Assembly: GCF_030316765.1 (NCBI RefSeq)
Contig: NZ_JASZYT010000006.1
Span: 62,001 to 126,000, forward strand
Source of the DNA: Variovorax saccharolyticus
GTDB lineage: Bacteria; Pseudomonadota; Gammaproteobacteria; Burkholderiales; Burkholderiaceae_C
Direction of reading: 5' to 3'
Length of the DNA stretch: 64,000 nucleotides
Position 1 is the first letter of the stretch. Each line of letters begins with the position of its first letter. This document shows positions 55,791 through 64,000 of this stretch, one piece after another. A program made the position numbers and the translations under genes. The notes beneath the pieces are model-generated. The model saw only the letters and a list, made by a program, of their open reading frames with translations. It ran no database searches and was not told the DNA's origin.

Positions 55791-56096
55791 TCACATGTGG
55801 TCGACGGAACCGGGGAGCTTGTAGAAGGTCGGATGGCGGTAGACCTTGTCTTCCATCGGATCGAAGTACATGTCCTTGTCGGCCGGGTCGCTGGCGACGA
55901 TCTGGTCGGAGCGCACCACCCACACGCTGGTGCCTTCCTGGCGCCGCGTGTAGACGTCGCGCGCCATCTGGATCGCCATCTTCGGGTCGGCCGCGTGCAG
56001 GCTGCCGCAATGCTTGTGGTCGAGGCCCGAGCGGCTGCGCACGAAGACCTCCCAGAGGGGCCATTCGGCGGCGGAGGCGGGAGTCGGATTCGTCAT
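55791..56096 (-). CDS. paaB: phenylacetyl-CoA epoxidase subunit PaaB
   Basis: Small subunit of 101 residues that bridges PaaAC heterodimers. ATG 56096 was chosen, the frame being open upstream. Typical segments are WPLWEVFVRSRSGLDHKHCG, SLHAADPKMAIQMARDVYTR and MEDKVYRHPTFYKLPGSVDH. It lies between paaA (38 bases) and paaC (10 bases). Confidence 0.95.
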   Translation of the reverse strand: MTNPTPASAAEWPLWEVFVRSRSGLDHKHCGSLHAADPKMAIQMARDVYTRRQEGTSVWVVRSDQIVASDPADKDMYFDPMEDKVYRHPTFYKLPGSVDHM

Positions 56097-56134
56097 GGGG
56101 TCGTTCCTTGATTCGGGTTCGTTGGCAGCGCGGC

Positions 56135-57148
56135 TCAGGCCGCCAGGGGGGCGGGCTCGGCGCGCTTGGCGGCATGGGCGAGCGCGGCATCGCGCACCCA
56201 GGCGCCGTCTTCCCAGGCCTTGACGCGGGCGCCCAGGCGCTCGCGGTTGCAGGGGCCGTCGCCGCCGACGACGCGCCAGAATTCGCTCCAGTCGATGGCG
56301 CCGTGGTCGTGGTGCTGGCGCTCCTCGTTCCACTTGAGCTCGGGGTCGGGCAAGCTCACGCCGAGCACCTTGGCCTGCTCGACCGCAGCATCGATGAACT
56401 TGGCACGCAGGTCGTCGTTGCTGAAGCGCTTGATGCCCCAGCGCATCGACTGCGCCGAGTTGGGCGACTGGTCGTCGGGCGGCCCGAACATCATGATCGA
56501 GGGCCACCACCAGCGGTTGACCGCATCCTGGACCATCGCCTTCTGTGCCTCGGTGCCGTGCTGCATCATGGTCAGCAGCGCCTCGAAGCCCTGGCGCTGG
56601 TGGAAGCTCTCCTCGCGGCAGATGCGGATCATGGCGCGCGCATAGGGCGCGTACGAGCAGCGGCAGATCGGCACCTGGTTCATGATCGCGGCGCCGTCGA
56701 CCAGCCAGCCGATGGTGCCCATGTCGGCCCAGGTCAGGGTCGGGTAGTTGAAGATCGAGCTGTACTTGGCGCGGCCCGAATGCAGCGCATCGACCATCTG
56801 GTCGCGCGAAGTGCCGAGGGTCTCGGCAGCCGAATACAGGTACAGGCCGTGGCCTGCCTCGTCCTGCACCTTGGCCAGCAGGATCGCCTTGCGCTTGAGC
56901 GTGGGCGCGCGCGTGATCCAGTTGCCTTCGGGCAGCATGCCGACGATCTCGGAGTGCGCGTGCTGGCTGATCTGGCGCACCAGCGTCTTGCGGTAGTGCT
57001 CGGGCATCCAGTCCTTGGCTTCGATGAAGCCGCCCTCGTCGATGCGGGCGTCGAAGCGCTGCTCGAGCTGCATCTCCTCGGCAGAGCGCACCGGCTTCTT
57101 GCCGTCGCCGGGCTCCTTGCCCATCGTGTCCATCGCTTGCGTGTACAT
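56135..57148 (-). CDS. paaA: phenylacetyl-CoA epoxidase catalytic subunit PaaA
   Basis: Diiron oxygenase that epoxidises the ring of phenylacetyl-CoA. The product has 337 residues. The iron-ligand motifs are visible: Glu in ISQHAHSEIVGMLPEGNW, ExxH in KVQDEAGHGLYLY and EESFHQRQGFEALL. NEERQHHDHGAIDWSEFWRV near the C-terminus is also conserved. It lies 22 bases after paaK in the operon. Confidence 0.96.
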   Translation of the reverse strand: MYTQAMDTMGKEPGDGKKPVRSAEEMQLEQRFDARIDEGGFIEAKDWMPEHYRKTLVRQISQHAHSEIVGMLPEGNWITRAPTLKRKAILLAKVQDEAGHGLYLYSAAETLGTSRDQMVDALHSGRAKYSSIFNYPTLTWADMGTIGWLVDGAAIMNQVPICRCSYAPYARAMIRICREESFHQRQGFEALLTMMQHGTEAQKAMVQDAVNRWWWPSIMMFGPPDDQSPNSAQSMRWGIKRFSNDDLRAKFIDAAVEQAKVLGVSLPDPELKWNEERQHHDHGAIDWSEFWRVVGGDGPCNRERLGARVKAWEDGAWVRDAALAHAAKRAEPAPLAA

Positions 57149-57170
57149 GGTGTGTGTCCTTTCGGAGGGC

Positions 57171-58490
<1,320 letters not shown>

Positions 58491-58509
58491 TTGATGTATC
58501 TCCATCTAG

Positions 58510-58569
58510 TCAGTTGAGGACAGAGCAAAAACTGCTGCGCAGTTTCTTGGTCTGTCCCGCAAGGTCTCA
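58510..58569 (-). repeat. 60-bp dispersed palindromic repeat, copy 2
   Basis: On the minus strand it begins TGAGACCTTGCGGGACAG, whose TGA is the paaI stop codon, and ends CTCAACTGA. It differs from the copy at 22270-22329 at three positions that I can see. The inner hairpin AAACTGC/GCAGTTT followed by TT is kept. It lies between paaI and paaK, inside the operon, so it cannot be a complete terminator. Confidence 0.85.
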
Positions 58570-59016
58570 CGCAGCGACCGCCGGCTTGCCCTTGATGGTG
58601 TAAGAGCGGCCGCGAAACATCGCGATGCGCTCGCCGTGCTGATTGGTGATCTCGCTGTCGTAGACGCCGGTGCGCCCGGCCTTGGACAGCTCGACGCTGC
58701 GGGCGGTGAGCAGGTCGCCCTCGCGTGCCGGCGCCACCAGGTCGATCGAGAAGCCCGAGGCCACGGTGAGTTCGTTGTACGAATTGCAGGCGTAGGCGAA
58801 GGCGGTGTCGGCCAGAGCGGCGAGGAAGCCGCCGTGGCAGGTGGCGTGGCCGTTGAGCATGTCGGCGCGCACGGTCATCGTGACCGTGGCCTGGCCCGGC
58901 GCGACCTCGGTCACGTCGATGCCCAGGCCGCGCACGGCGGGATCGTTCGCATACATGCGCTCGCGCACCAGATCGGCGGTTTGCTGCGGTGTCGCTTCGG
59001 CGGCGATGGTCGGCAT
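58567..59016 (-). CDS. paaI: hydroxyphenylacetyl-CoA thioesterase PaaI
   Basis: Hotdog-fold thioesterase of 149 residues that releases CoA from dead-end intermediates. It shows NGHATCHGGFLAALADTAFA, the PaaI signature with the catalytic Asp, and GRTGVYDSEITNQHGERIAM. Its stop codon is the first three bases of a repeat element. It follows paaG by 15 bases. Confidence 0.94.
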   Translation of the reverse strand: MPTIAAEATPQQTADLVRERMYANDPAVRGLGIDVTEVAPGQATVTMTVRADMLNGHATCHGGFLAALADTAFAYACNSYNELTVASGFSIDLVAPAREGDLLTARSVELSKAGRTGVYDSEITNQHGERIAMFRGRSYTIKGKPAVAA

Positions 59017-59031
59017 GGGTTCTCTCTCGGT

Positions 59032-59832
59032 TCAGCGGTCGGTGAAGACGGGCGCGCGCTTGGCGCCGAAGGCGGCGACGCCCTCGAGGTAGTCGTGGGC
59101 GCTGCCAAGTTGCGCCTGCACCGCGGCTTCGGCGTCGAGCGCCTGGTCGAGCGTCAGGTGCTGGGCGCCGTCGATCGCGGCGCGGGTCTGGGCCAGCGCC
59201 TTCACGGGCATCGCGGCCAGGCGCTCGGCGAGCTTGCCGGCCTCGTCGGCCAGTGCGGCATCGGCCACGCATTTCCAGATCAGGCCGATGCGCTCGGCCT
59301 CGGCGGCGGGCAGCTTGTCGCCCAGCATGGCGAGACCCAGCGCACGTGCGCGGCCGACGATGCGCGGCAGCAGCCAGGTGCCGCCGGTGTCGGGGACCAG
59401 GCCGATCTTGGCGAAGGCCTGGATGAAGCTGGCCGACTCGCCGGCCAGCACGAAGTCGCAGTTCAGCGCCAGGTTGGCACCGGCGCCGGCCGCCACGCCG
59501 TTGACAGCGGCGACCACGGGCACCGGCATCGACTTGAGGCGCTGCACCAGCGGCTTGTAGAGCGTGTTGATCGCCAGCGCGAGGTCCTTGGGCGGCTCGC
59601 CGGGCGCCGAGGGCGCGACCATCGGGTCGGAGAGATCCTGGCCGGCGCAGAAGCCGCGGCCGGCGCCGGTGAGCACCACGCAGCGCACTTCGGGATTCGC
59701 CGCGGCGGTGTCGAGCGCGGCGCGCAGCGCCTGGTGCATGGCTTCGGTGAAGCTGTTGAGGGCGGTGGGCCGGTTCAGCGTCAACGTCAGCACCGGGCCC
59801 TGCTGGCGGGCAAGCACGAGTGATTCGGACAA
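59032..59832 (-). CDS. paaG: ring-1,2-epoxyphenylacetyl-CoA isomerase PaaG
   Basis: Converts the epoxide to oxepin-CoA; crotonase superfamily, 266 residues. It shows the oxyanion-hole regions GRGFCAGQDLSDPMVA and NGVAAGAGANLALNCDFVLA, and FIQAFAKIGLVPDTGGTWLL with the PaaG-type Asp. It is the first gene of the operon, 66 bases after the predicted operator. paaF, paaH and the thiolase gene paaJ are not present here. Confidence 0.94.
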   Translation of the reverse strand: MSESLVLARQQGPVLTLTLNRPTALNSFTEAMHQALRAALDTAAANPEVRCVVLTGAGRGFCAGQDLSDPMVAPSAPGEPPKDLALAINTLYKPLVQRLKSMPVPVVAAVNGVAAGAGANLALNCDFVLAGESASFIQAFAKIGLVPDTGGTWLLPRIVGRARALGLAMLGDKLPAAEAERIGLIWKCVADAALADEAGKLAERLAAMPVKALAQTRAAIDGAQHLTLDQALDAEAAVQAQLGSAHDYLEGVAAFGAKRAPVFTDR

Positions 59833-59898
59833 GCTGTGTCTCCAGTCTTGAGTCTTGGCGTGGGGGCGGGGTCTTGACCGGCGTCAAAAGTATCGTTG

Positions 59899-59912
59899 AC
59901 CGACCGGTCGGT
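59899..59912. promoter_or_regulatory. predicted PaaR operator
   Basis: Perfect 14-base palindrome ACCGACCGGTCGGT just downstream of the predicted -10 of the paa operon, covering the likely transcript start, and 90 bases from paaY. Palindromes of this kind are typical TetR-family sites. It occurs only here among the gaps I examined in the paa region. Confidence 0.72.
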
Positions 59913-59914
59913 TA

Positions 59915-59943
59915 ATCATAGGATCGACCCCGGCTTGACGCAA
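59915..59943 (-). promoter_or_regulatory. predicted paa operon promoter
   Basis: On the minus strand -35 TTGCGT (plus 59938-59943) and -10 TATGAT (plus 59915-59920) are spaced by 17 bases. The palindrome at 59899 lies at the start site. A bound TetR protein would block initiation. Confidence 0.6.
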
Positions 59944-60002
59944 GTCAAAAGTGCCAAGGGATTACCCTGATTCCAGATTCCAACCAGAAAACGGAGATAG
60001 CC

Positions 60003-60605
60003 GTGCCTTGTTATTCCATCGAAGGGGTGGTGCCGGTCGTCGACCCGAGCGCCTATGTGCACCCGACCGCCGTGCTGATCGGCGACGTGATCGTCGGGCC
60101 GGACTGCTATGTCGGGCCCTGCGCCGTGCTGCGCGGCGACTTCGGCCGCATCGTGCTGGAGCGCGGCTCCAACGTGCAGGACACCTGCGTCGTGCACGGC
60201 TTTCCGGCGCAGGACACGGTGGTCGAGGAAAACGGCCACATCGGCCACGGCGCGGTGCTGCACAGCTGCATCGTGCGGCGCGACGCGCTGGTCGGCATGA
60301 ACGCGGTCGTCATGGACGAGGCCGAGATCGGCGAGGCGGCGATCCTCGCGGCCTGCGCCTTCGTGCCGGCCGGCAAGAAGATTCCCGCGCGATCGCTCGC
60401 CGCCGGCATGCCCGCGAAGGTGCTGCGCGAGCTCAGCGACCAGGAAGTGGCCTGGAAGCTCGAAGGCACCCGCACCTACCAGGACCTCACGCGGCGCAGC
60501 CTGGCGAGCCTGCGGGAAGTCGACCCGCTGGCGGCGGTCGAGGCCGACCGGCCGCGCGTGCAGGCGCCGGACGTGAAACCGCTGATCGCGACCCGGCGGG
60601 GCTGA
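60003..60605 (+). CDS. paaY: phenylacetate-pathway hexapeptide-repeat protein PaaY
   Basis: Left-handed beta-helix protein of 200 residues related to gamma carbonic anhydrases; PaaY has thioesterase activity that limits toxic intermediates. The GTG at 60003 has GGAG upstream. It shows hexapeptide turns (VHPTAVLIGDVIVGPDCYVG), metal-site residues in VVHGFPAQDTVVEENGHIGH and GAVLHSCIVRRDALVGMNAV. It is divergent from the paa operon and may share its operator. Confidence 0.93.
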   Translation: MPCYSIEGVVPVVDPSAYVHPTAVLIGDVIVGPDCYVGPCAVLRGDFGRIVLERGSNVQDTCVVHGFPAQDTVVEENGHIGHGAVLHSCIVRRDALVGMNAVVMDEAEIGEAAILAACAFVPAGKKIPARSLAAGMPAKVLRELSDQEVAWKLEGTRTYQDLTRRSLASLREVDPLAAVEADRPRVQAPDVKPLIATRRG

Positions 60606-61577
60606 TCAGGCCGGGCGCGTCAGGTCCCGCTCGCTCTCGACCGCGAAATAGAACCACTCGGTGCCCGGCAGCGCCTCGGCGTTCGGGAACACGATGAAGC
60701 CGTCGCGGTCGGCATGCAGCATGCCGCCGTCCGCGCGCAGGCCGATGGGCTCGCCGCGCGCCACGCGATCGAAGGTGGCCCACTCGCGCACGAAGTGGTC
60801 CTCCTCGTGCAGCCGGTCGGTGACGCTGACCAGCCGCAGCAGCGAAGGCGCCGACGGCGGCGCCGCGGCCGGGTCGGGCTCGATCATCCCGAGCAGGCGC
60901 AGCGCCGAGAGGATCGCCCGGTACGCGACCTCCGGCGCCGCCGGGTCCTCGTGCTGCCCGCATTCGAGCGTCACGCCATAGCCGCCGCGGCTGCGCATGT
61001 ATTCGTTCGTGCCCCAGCCGAAGGCCAGCGCCGCCTCGTCGGCGGCCTGGCCGCGCTGCGCCAGGCCGGCGGCGTAGATGTCGAGCCAGCCTTCGACCAC
61101 CCGCGGCGTGCCCAGGTGCAGCGCCAGCTGCCCTTCCTCGAAGGCGCGCGCGAAAGGCTCCAGCGCGCCCTGGTTGTCGCGCGGGCCGATCATCGCGAAG
61201 GCCTCGCCCGCGCTCTGGAACGAATGCAGGTCGAGCAGCACCTCGTGGCGTTCGAGCAGCGGGCACAGCTGGTCGGTGATGCGGGCCTCGTAGTCGGCCG
61301 GCTCGGCGCCGCTCGCGGTCGGACGGAACAGGCGGTTGAGGTTGCGTTCGCCCTCGCGCCGCAGCCGGCGCCGCGCCAGCGGATTGGCCACCGGCACCAG
61401 CGTGAGCTGGCCGCACACGAGTTGCAGCGAGCCGCCATCGAGGGCGGCCACCACGCGCTCGATGCCCGCCGTGCCGCAGGTCTCGTCGCCGTGCACGCCG
61501 CCCAGCACGATCAGGCGCGGCCCGGGCTGCAGGCTCGCGTAGCCATGGATGCGAAGGAAGTCGGGCGGCGCGGTCAT
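60606..61577 (-). CDS. succinylglutamate desuccinylase/aspartoacylase-family zinc hydrolase
   Basis: Zinc hydrolase of 323 residues from ATG 61577 (another ATG lies four codons earlier). The zinc motif is LGGVHGDETCGTAGIERVV (HxxE) with the third His in VLLDLHSFQSAGE; REGERNLNRLFRPT is the substrate-carboxylate region. The substrate is not evident: it is neither in an arginine (ast) operon nor near aspartate genes. It converges on paaY with no gap. Confidence 0.85.
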   Translation of the reverse strand: MTAPPDFLRIHGYASLQPGPRLIVLGGVHGDETCGTAGIERVVAALDGGSLQLVCGQLTLVPVANPLARRRLRREGERNLNRLFRPTASGAEPADYEARITDQLCPLLERHEVLLDLHSFQSAGEAFAMIGPRDNQGALEPFARAFEEGQLALHLGTPRVVEGWLDIYAAGLAQRGQAADEAALAFGWGTNEYMRSRGGYGVTLECGQHEDPAAPEVAYRAILSALRLLGMIEPDPAAAPPSAPSLLRLVSVTDRLHEEDHFVREWATFDRVARGEPIGLRADGGMLHADRDGFIVFPNAEALPGTEWFYFAVESERDLTRPA

Positions 61578-61669
61578 TTCGCCGCCCATCCTACAGCGCG
61601 GCGAAAGCCGGTCCTACCGCCTTCGGCGCCCCGGCGTGCGACAAATGCCGCTTGTCACAGGAGCACATC

Positions 61670-61930
61670 ATGGCCAGCCAGAAGAAGGAAGCCGCGAAGA
61701 CCGACGGTCTGAAGGATGCGGGCGGAGGCGACACCAAGGTCGCGCAGGGCGGGGAATCGGCGCCCCGGCTGCCGCACGAGCACGACCAGTCGTCCGACAG
61801 CCAGGCGAACCAGGATGGCGGCCCGCCGCGCGTCGGCCGTCAGGCGCACGAGGACATCGAGCGCGGCCTGGTCGACACCGACAAGGGCCCGGTGACCGAC
61901 CGGGTCTACAACGACAAGCTCAAGCCTTGA
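61670..61930 (+). CDS. small polar protein, probably disordered
   Basis: Frame of 86 codons with AGGAG six bases before the ATG. The product is rich in Gly, Asp, Lys and Gln (KDAGGGDTKVAQGGESAPRL, QSSDSQANQDGG) and has no hydrophobic core until RQAHEDIERGLVDTDKGP near the C-terminus. I recognise no family. Its 3' end overlaps rpe by 11 bases tail to tail. Confidence 0.65.
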   Translation: MASQKKEAAKTDGLKDAGGGDTKVAQGGESAPRLPHEHDQSSDSQANQDGGPPRVGRQAHEDIERGLVDTDKGPVTDRVYNDKLKP

Positions 61931-62615
61931 CTGCGGTGGCCAGTTGCTCGCGCATCGCCCGCACCACGCTTGCGTAGTCCTTCGCATTGAAGATCGCGCT
62001 GCCCGCCACGAAGGTGTCGGCGCCGGCGCTCGCCACGCGCGCGATGTTGTCGGCCTTGATGCCGCCGTCGACCTCGAGCCGGATGTCGCGGCCGGTCTCG
62101 TCGATGCGCTTGCGCGCCAGCTCGATCTTGCGCAGCGCCGAGTCGATGAAGCTCTGGCCGCCGAAGCCGGGGTTCACGCTCATGATCAGGATCAGGTCGA
62201 TGTCGTCGATCACCCAGTCGAGCGCCTCCAGGCCCAGGCCCGGGTTGAACACCAGCCCGGCCTTGCAGCCGGCGGCCTTGATCGCCTGGATGCTGCGATG
62301 CATGTGCGGCGAGGCGTCCGGATGAAAGCTGATGTAGTCGGCGCCGGCCTGCGCGAAGGCCGCGGCCAGGGCATCGACCGGCTGGATCATGAGGTGGACG
62401 TCGATCGGCACCGGCTGGCCGTCGGGCGTCTTCGCATGCGGCTTGAGCGCCTGGCAGACCATCGGGCCGAAGGTCAGGTTCGGCACGTAATGGTTGTCCA
62501 TCACGTCGAAATGGATCCAGTCGGCGCCGGCGGCGATCACGTCGCGGACTTCGTCGCCGAGGCGGGCGAAGTCGGCCGAGAGGATGGAGGGGGCGATTCT
62601 GAAGGGGCTGCTCAT
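61920..62615 (-). CDS. rpe: ribulose-phosphate 3-epimerase
   Basis: Interconverts ribulose 5-phosphate and xylulose 5-phosphate. The product has 231 residues with the family motifs IAPSILSADFARLGDEVRDV, WIHFDVMDNHYVPNLTFGP, ISFHPDASPHMHR, MSVNPGFGGQSFIDSALRKI and LEVDGGIKADNI. In many relatives it stands next to gph; here the two are 46 kb apart. It is divergent from apaG. Confidence 0.97.
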   Translation of the reverse strand: MSSPFRIAPSILSADFARLGDEVRDVIAAGADWIHFDVMDNHYVPNLTFGPMVCQALKPHAKTPDGQPVPIDVHLMIQPVDALAAAFAQAGADYISFHPDASPHMHRSIQAIKAAGCKAGLVFNPGLGLEALDWVIDDIDLILIMSVNPGFGGQSFIDSALRKIELARKRIDETGRDIRLEVDGGIKADNIARVASAGADTFVAGSAIFNAKDYASVVRAMREQLATAVKA

Positions 62616-62684
62616 GGGTCCGGATTGTCGCAGCAGGGGCGGCAGCTTGCAGCGCCGCCGGAGCCTTCCGTTAGTATCCCTGCG

Positions 62685-63080
62685 ATGTCCACGCTACCGA
62701 TCAGCGTCCAGGTCGAGCCCCGCTACCTGCCAGACCAGTCCTCGCCCGAGGACCGGGTCCACACCTTCGCCTATGCCGTCACGGTGACCAACCACGGCAA
62801 GGTGGCGGCGCAGCTCATCGCGCGCCACTGGATCTTCGCCGACGCCTCCGGCCACACGCAGGAGGTCGATGGCCTCGGCGTGATCGGCCAGCAGCCCCTG
62901 CTGGCGCCAGGGGAATCGTTCCGCTACACCAGCGGCTGCCGGCTGCAGGCGCCCAGCGGTACCATGCACGGCAGCTTCTTCTTCGTCACCGAGCGCGGCG
63001 AACGTTTCGACATTCCGATTCCCACGCTGGTCCTGGAAGCCGACGCGGGCGACATGCCCACCTCGCGCGTGCTGCACTGA
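62685..63080 (+). CDS. apaG: ApaG-family protein
   Basis: Protein of 131 residues from ATG 62685, also called Co2+/Mg2+ efflux-associated ApaG. It has the immunoglobulin-like fold with VQVEPRYLPDQSSPEDRVHT, YAVTVTNHGKVAAQLIARHW, GVIGQQPLLAPGESFRYTSG and GTMHGSFFFVTERGERFDIP. Its biochemical role is not settled. It is divergent from rpe (69 bases). Confidence 0.95.
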   Translation: MSTLPISVQVEPRYLPDQSSPEDRVHTFAYAVTVTNHGKVAAQLIARHWIFADASGHTQEVDGLGVIGQQPLLAPGESFRYTSGCRLQAPSGTMHGSFFFVTERGERFDIPIPTLVLEADAGDMPTSRVLH

Positions 63081-63160
63081 GCACGCATTTCTCCCTCGAA
63101 CCATGAACGCTTCGCGCGCTCTGGATGTTCCGCGAGGCCGACGCCTCGCACGCTGAATCG

Positions 63161-64000
63161 ATGACGTCATTCCTTCCCAATGATCTGCTGGGCTTCTGGT
63201 CGGAGTGGGTGCGGCCCTCGGCCGGCCTGCCGACCGTGCTGTGGTCGCTGCTGCTGGCCACCGCGGCCGCGGCCGGCCACCTGGTGCAACGCTACATGGG
63301 CCTGCCCAAGGTGGTGGGCTATTCGATCGTCGGCACCGTCGTCGGCTTCGCCGGCTTCGAGGGCGCGATCTGGCCGCTGCAGGGCATCAGCCTGTTCCTG
63401 CTCGAGCTCGGCGTCGCCATCGTGCTGTTCGAGGCCGGCGGCCGCTTGCCGCTGCGCTGGTTCCGCCACAACCCGATGGTGCTGGTGCAGAGCCTGCTCG
63501 AGTCGACGCTCACCTACTTCGGCGTCTTCTGGACCCTGCACTGGCTCGGCATCCCCGATCCGGTCGCGAACCCGATCGCGCTGATGGCGATCGTCGCCTC
63601 GCCGGCGGTGCTGAGCCGGGTCGTGATGGACACCCGCGCCTCCGGCCCGGTGACCGAGCGCGCCATGACGCTCGCCACCCTCAACACCTTCTACGCGCTG
63701 GCGCTGGGCTATGCACAGGCCGGATTGATCGAGCATGCGCCCACCGGGCTGCTCGAGAAGCTCAACCCGGTCGGCGTGGTGCTGGGCCTCTCGTTCGTGG
63801 TCGGCGCGCTGATGGCGCTGTCGCTGCGCTCGGCGCTGCGCGTCATGAGCCCGACCAGCGAGAACACCTCGATCCTGCTGCTGGCGATCATCGCCGCCGG
63901 GGCCGCGCTGGCCGCGCACTTCGGCGGCTCGGCGCCGCTCGCGGCCCTGATCGGCGGCGTGTTGCTGAAGGCGCTCAACCCGAAGCCCTGGGCCTGGCCC
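63161..64000 (+). CDS. cation:proton antiporter (CPA2 type), partial
   Basis: The frame is open from ATG 63161 to the window edge (280 codons), about half to two thirds of a membrane exchanger. It has about nine hydrophobic segments. The family pattern is seen in YMGLPKVVGYSIVGTVVGFA, ISLFLLELGVAIVLFEAGGR and VASPAVLSRVVMDTRASGPV. The last visible part (APLAALIGGVLLKALNPKP) is still membrane domain. Ion specificity and any TrkA-N domain cannot be judged. Confidence 0.85.
   Translation, partial: MTSFLPNDLLGFWSEWVRPSAGLPTVLWSLLLATAAAAGHLVQRYMGLPKVVGYSIVGTVVGFAGFEGAIWPLQGISLFLLELGVAIVLFEAGGRLPLRWFRHNPMVLVQSLLESTLTYFGVFWTLHWLGIPDPVANPIALMAIVASPAVLSRVVMDTRASGPVTERAMTLATLNTFYALALGYAQAGLIEHAPTGLLEKLNPVGVVLGLSFVVGALMALSLRSALRVMSPTSENTSILLLAIIAAGAALAAHFGGSAPLAALIGGVLLKALNPKPWAWP

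Overview
The window is a high-GC chromosomal segment of a betaproteobacterium, most likely a Variovorax-like member of the Comamonadaceae (Burkholderiales). The evidence is the tRNA-tuf-tRNA-secE-nusG-rplKAJL-rpoB order, the trp operon next to gph, the phenylacetate operon carrying its own branched-chain-type ABC transporter, and the way the proteins read. I assigned it from sequence alone; no search was run.

Left part (1-7700, all on the minus strand): the translation and transcription locus. It reads tRNA-Tyr, tRNA-Gly, tRNA-Thr, tuf, tRNA-Trp, secE, nusG, rplK, rplA, rplJ, rplL and the first 704 codons of rpoB, which leaves the window. Hairpins lie between tRNA-Trp and secE, between nusG and rplK, and between rplL and rpoB. 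The rplA-rplJ gap is where an L10 autoregulatory leader is expected.

7746-14743 (minus) is a compact tryptophan operon: a short leader peptide with two near-adjacent Trp codons, then trpE, a GxxExxY protein gene, trpG, ltaE, a LysE-type exporter gene, trpD, trpC and ung, with overlaps or gaps of at most 13 bases. A chalcone-isomerase-fold protein gene is divergent from it, and gph converges on that gene. Next come a scar with a fragment of prpD, a LuxR-type response regulator, a divergent pair resembling type VI secretion TssL and a short TssM without NTPase motifs, an EF-G paralogue and a small unknown gene.

22369-37445 is a signalling island. Two tandem PhnD-like binding proteins, a third solute-binding protein and two hybrid histidine kinases of the SHDLRQPLHA type have no ABC permease or ATPase beside them. 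After them comes a minus-strand set: a hybrid kinase with CHASE3, GAF and three receivers, cheR, a CheB methylesterase domain, a receiver-kinase, a lone receiver and a degenerate kinase or phosphotransferase-like protein. No chemoreceptor is seen. Then follow an amidohydrolase, a large catalase (katE), a transglutaminase-like protein, a secreted Asn/Gly/Trp-repeat protein overlapping an L,D-transpeptidase-like gene, and ligD.

45446-59943 (minus) is one long phenylacetate catabolic operon: paaG, paaI, paaK, paaABCDE, a TetR regulator (paaR), a branched-chain-type ABC transporter (binding protein, LivH, a LivM-LivG fusion, LivF) and paaZ. A perfect 14-base palindrome just downstream of the predicted -10 is the likely PaaR operator. 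paaY is divergent. The right end carries an AstE/AspA-like hydrolase, a small polar protein, rpe, apaG and a partial cation:proton antiporter. Two dispersed repeat families occur: one overlaps the stop codon of the preceding gene at both full copies (22270 and 58569), the other sits in three gaps of the paa operon.
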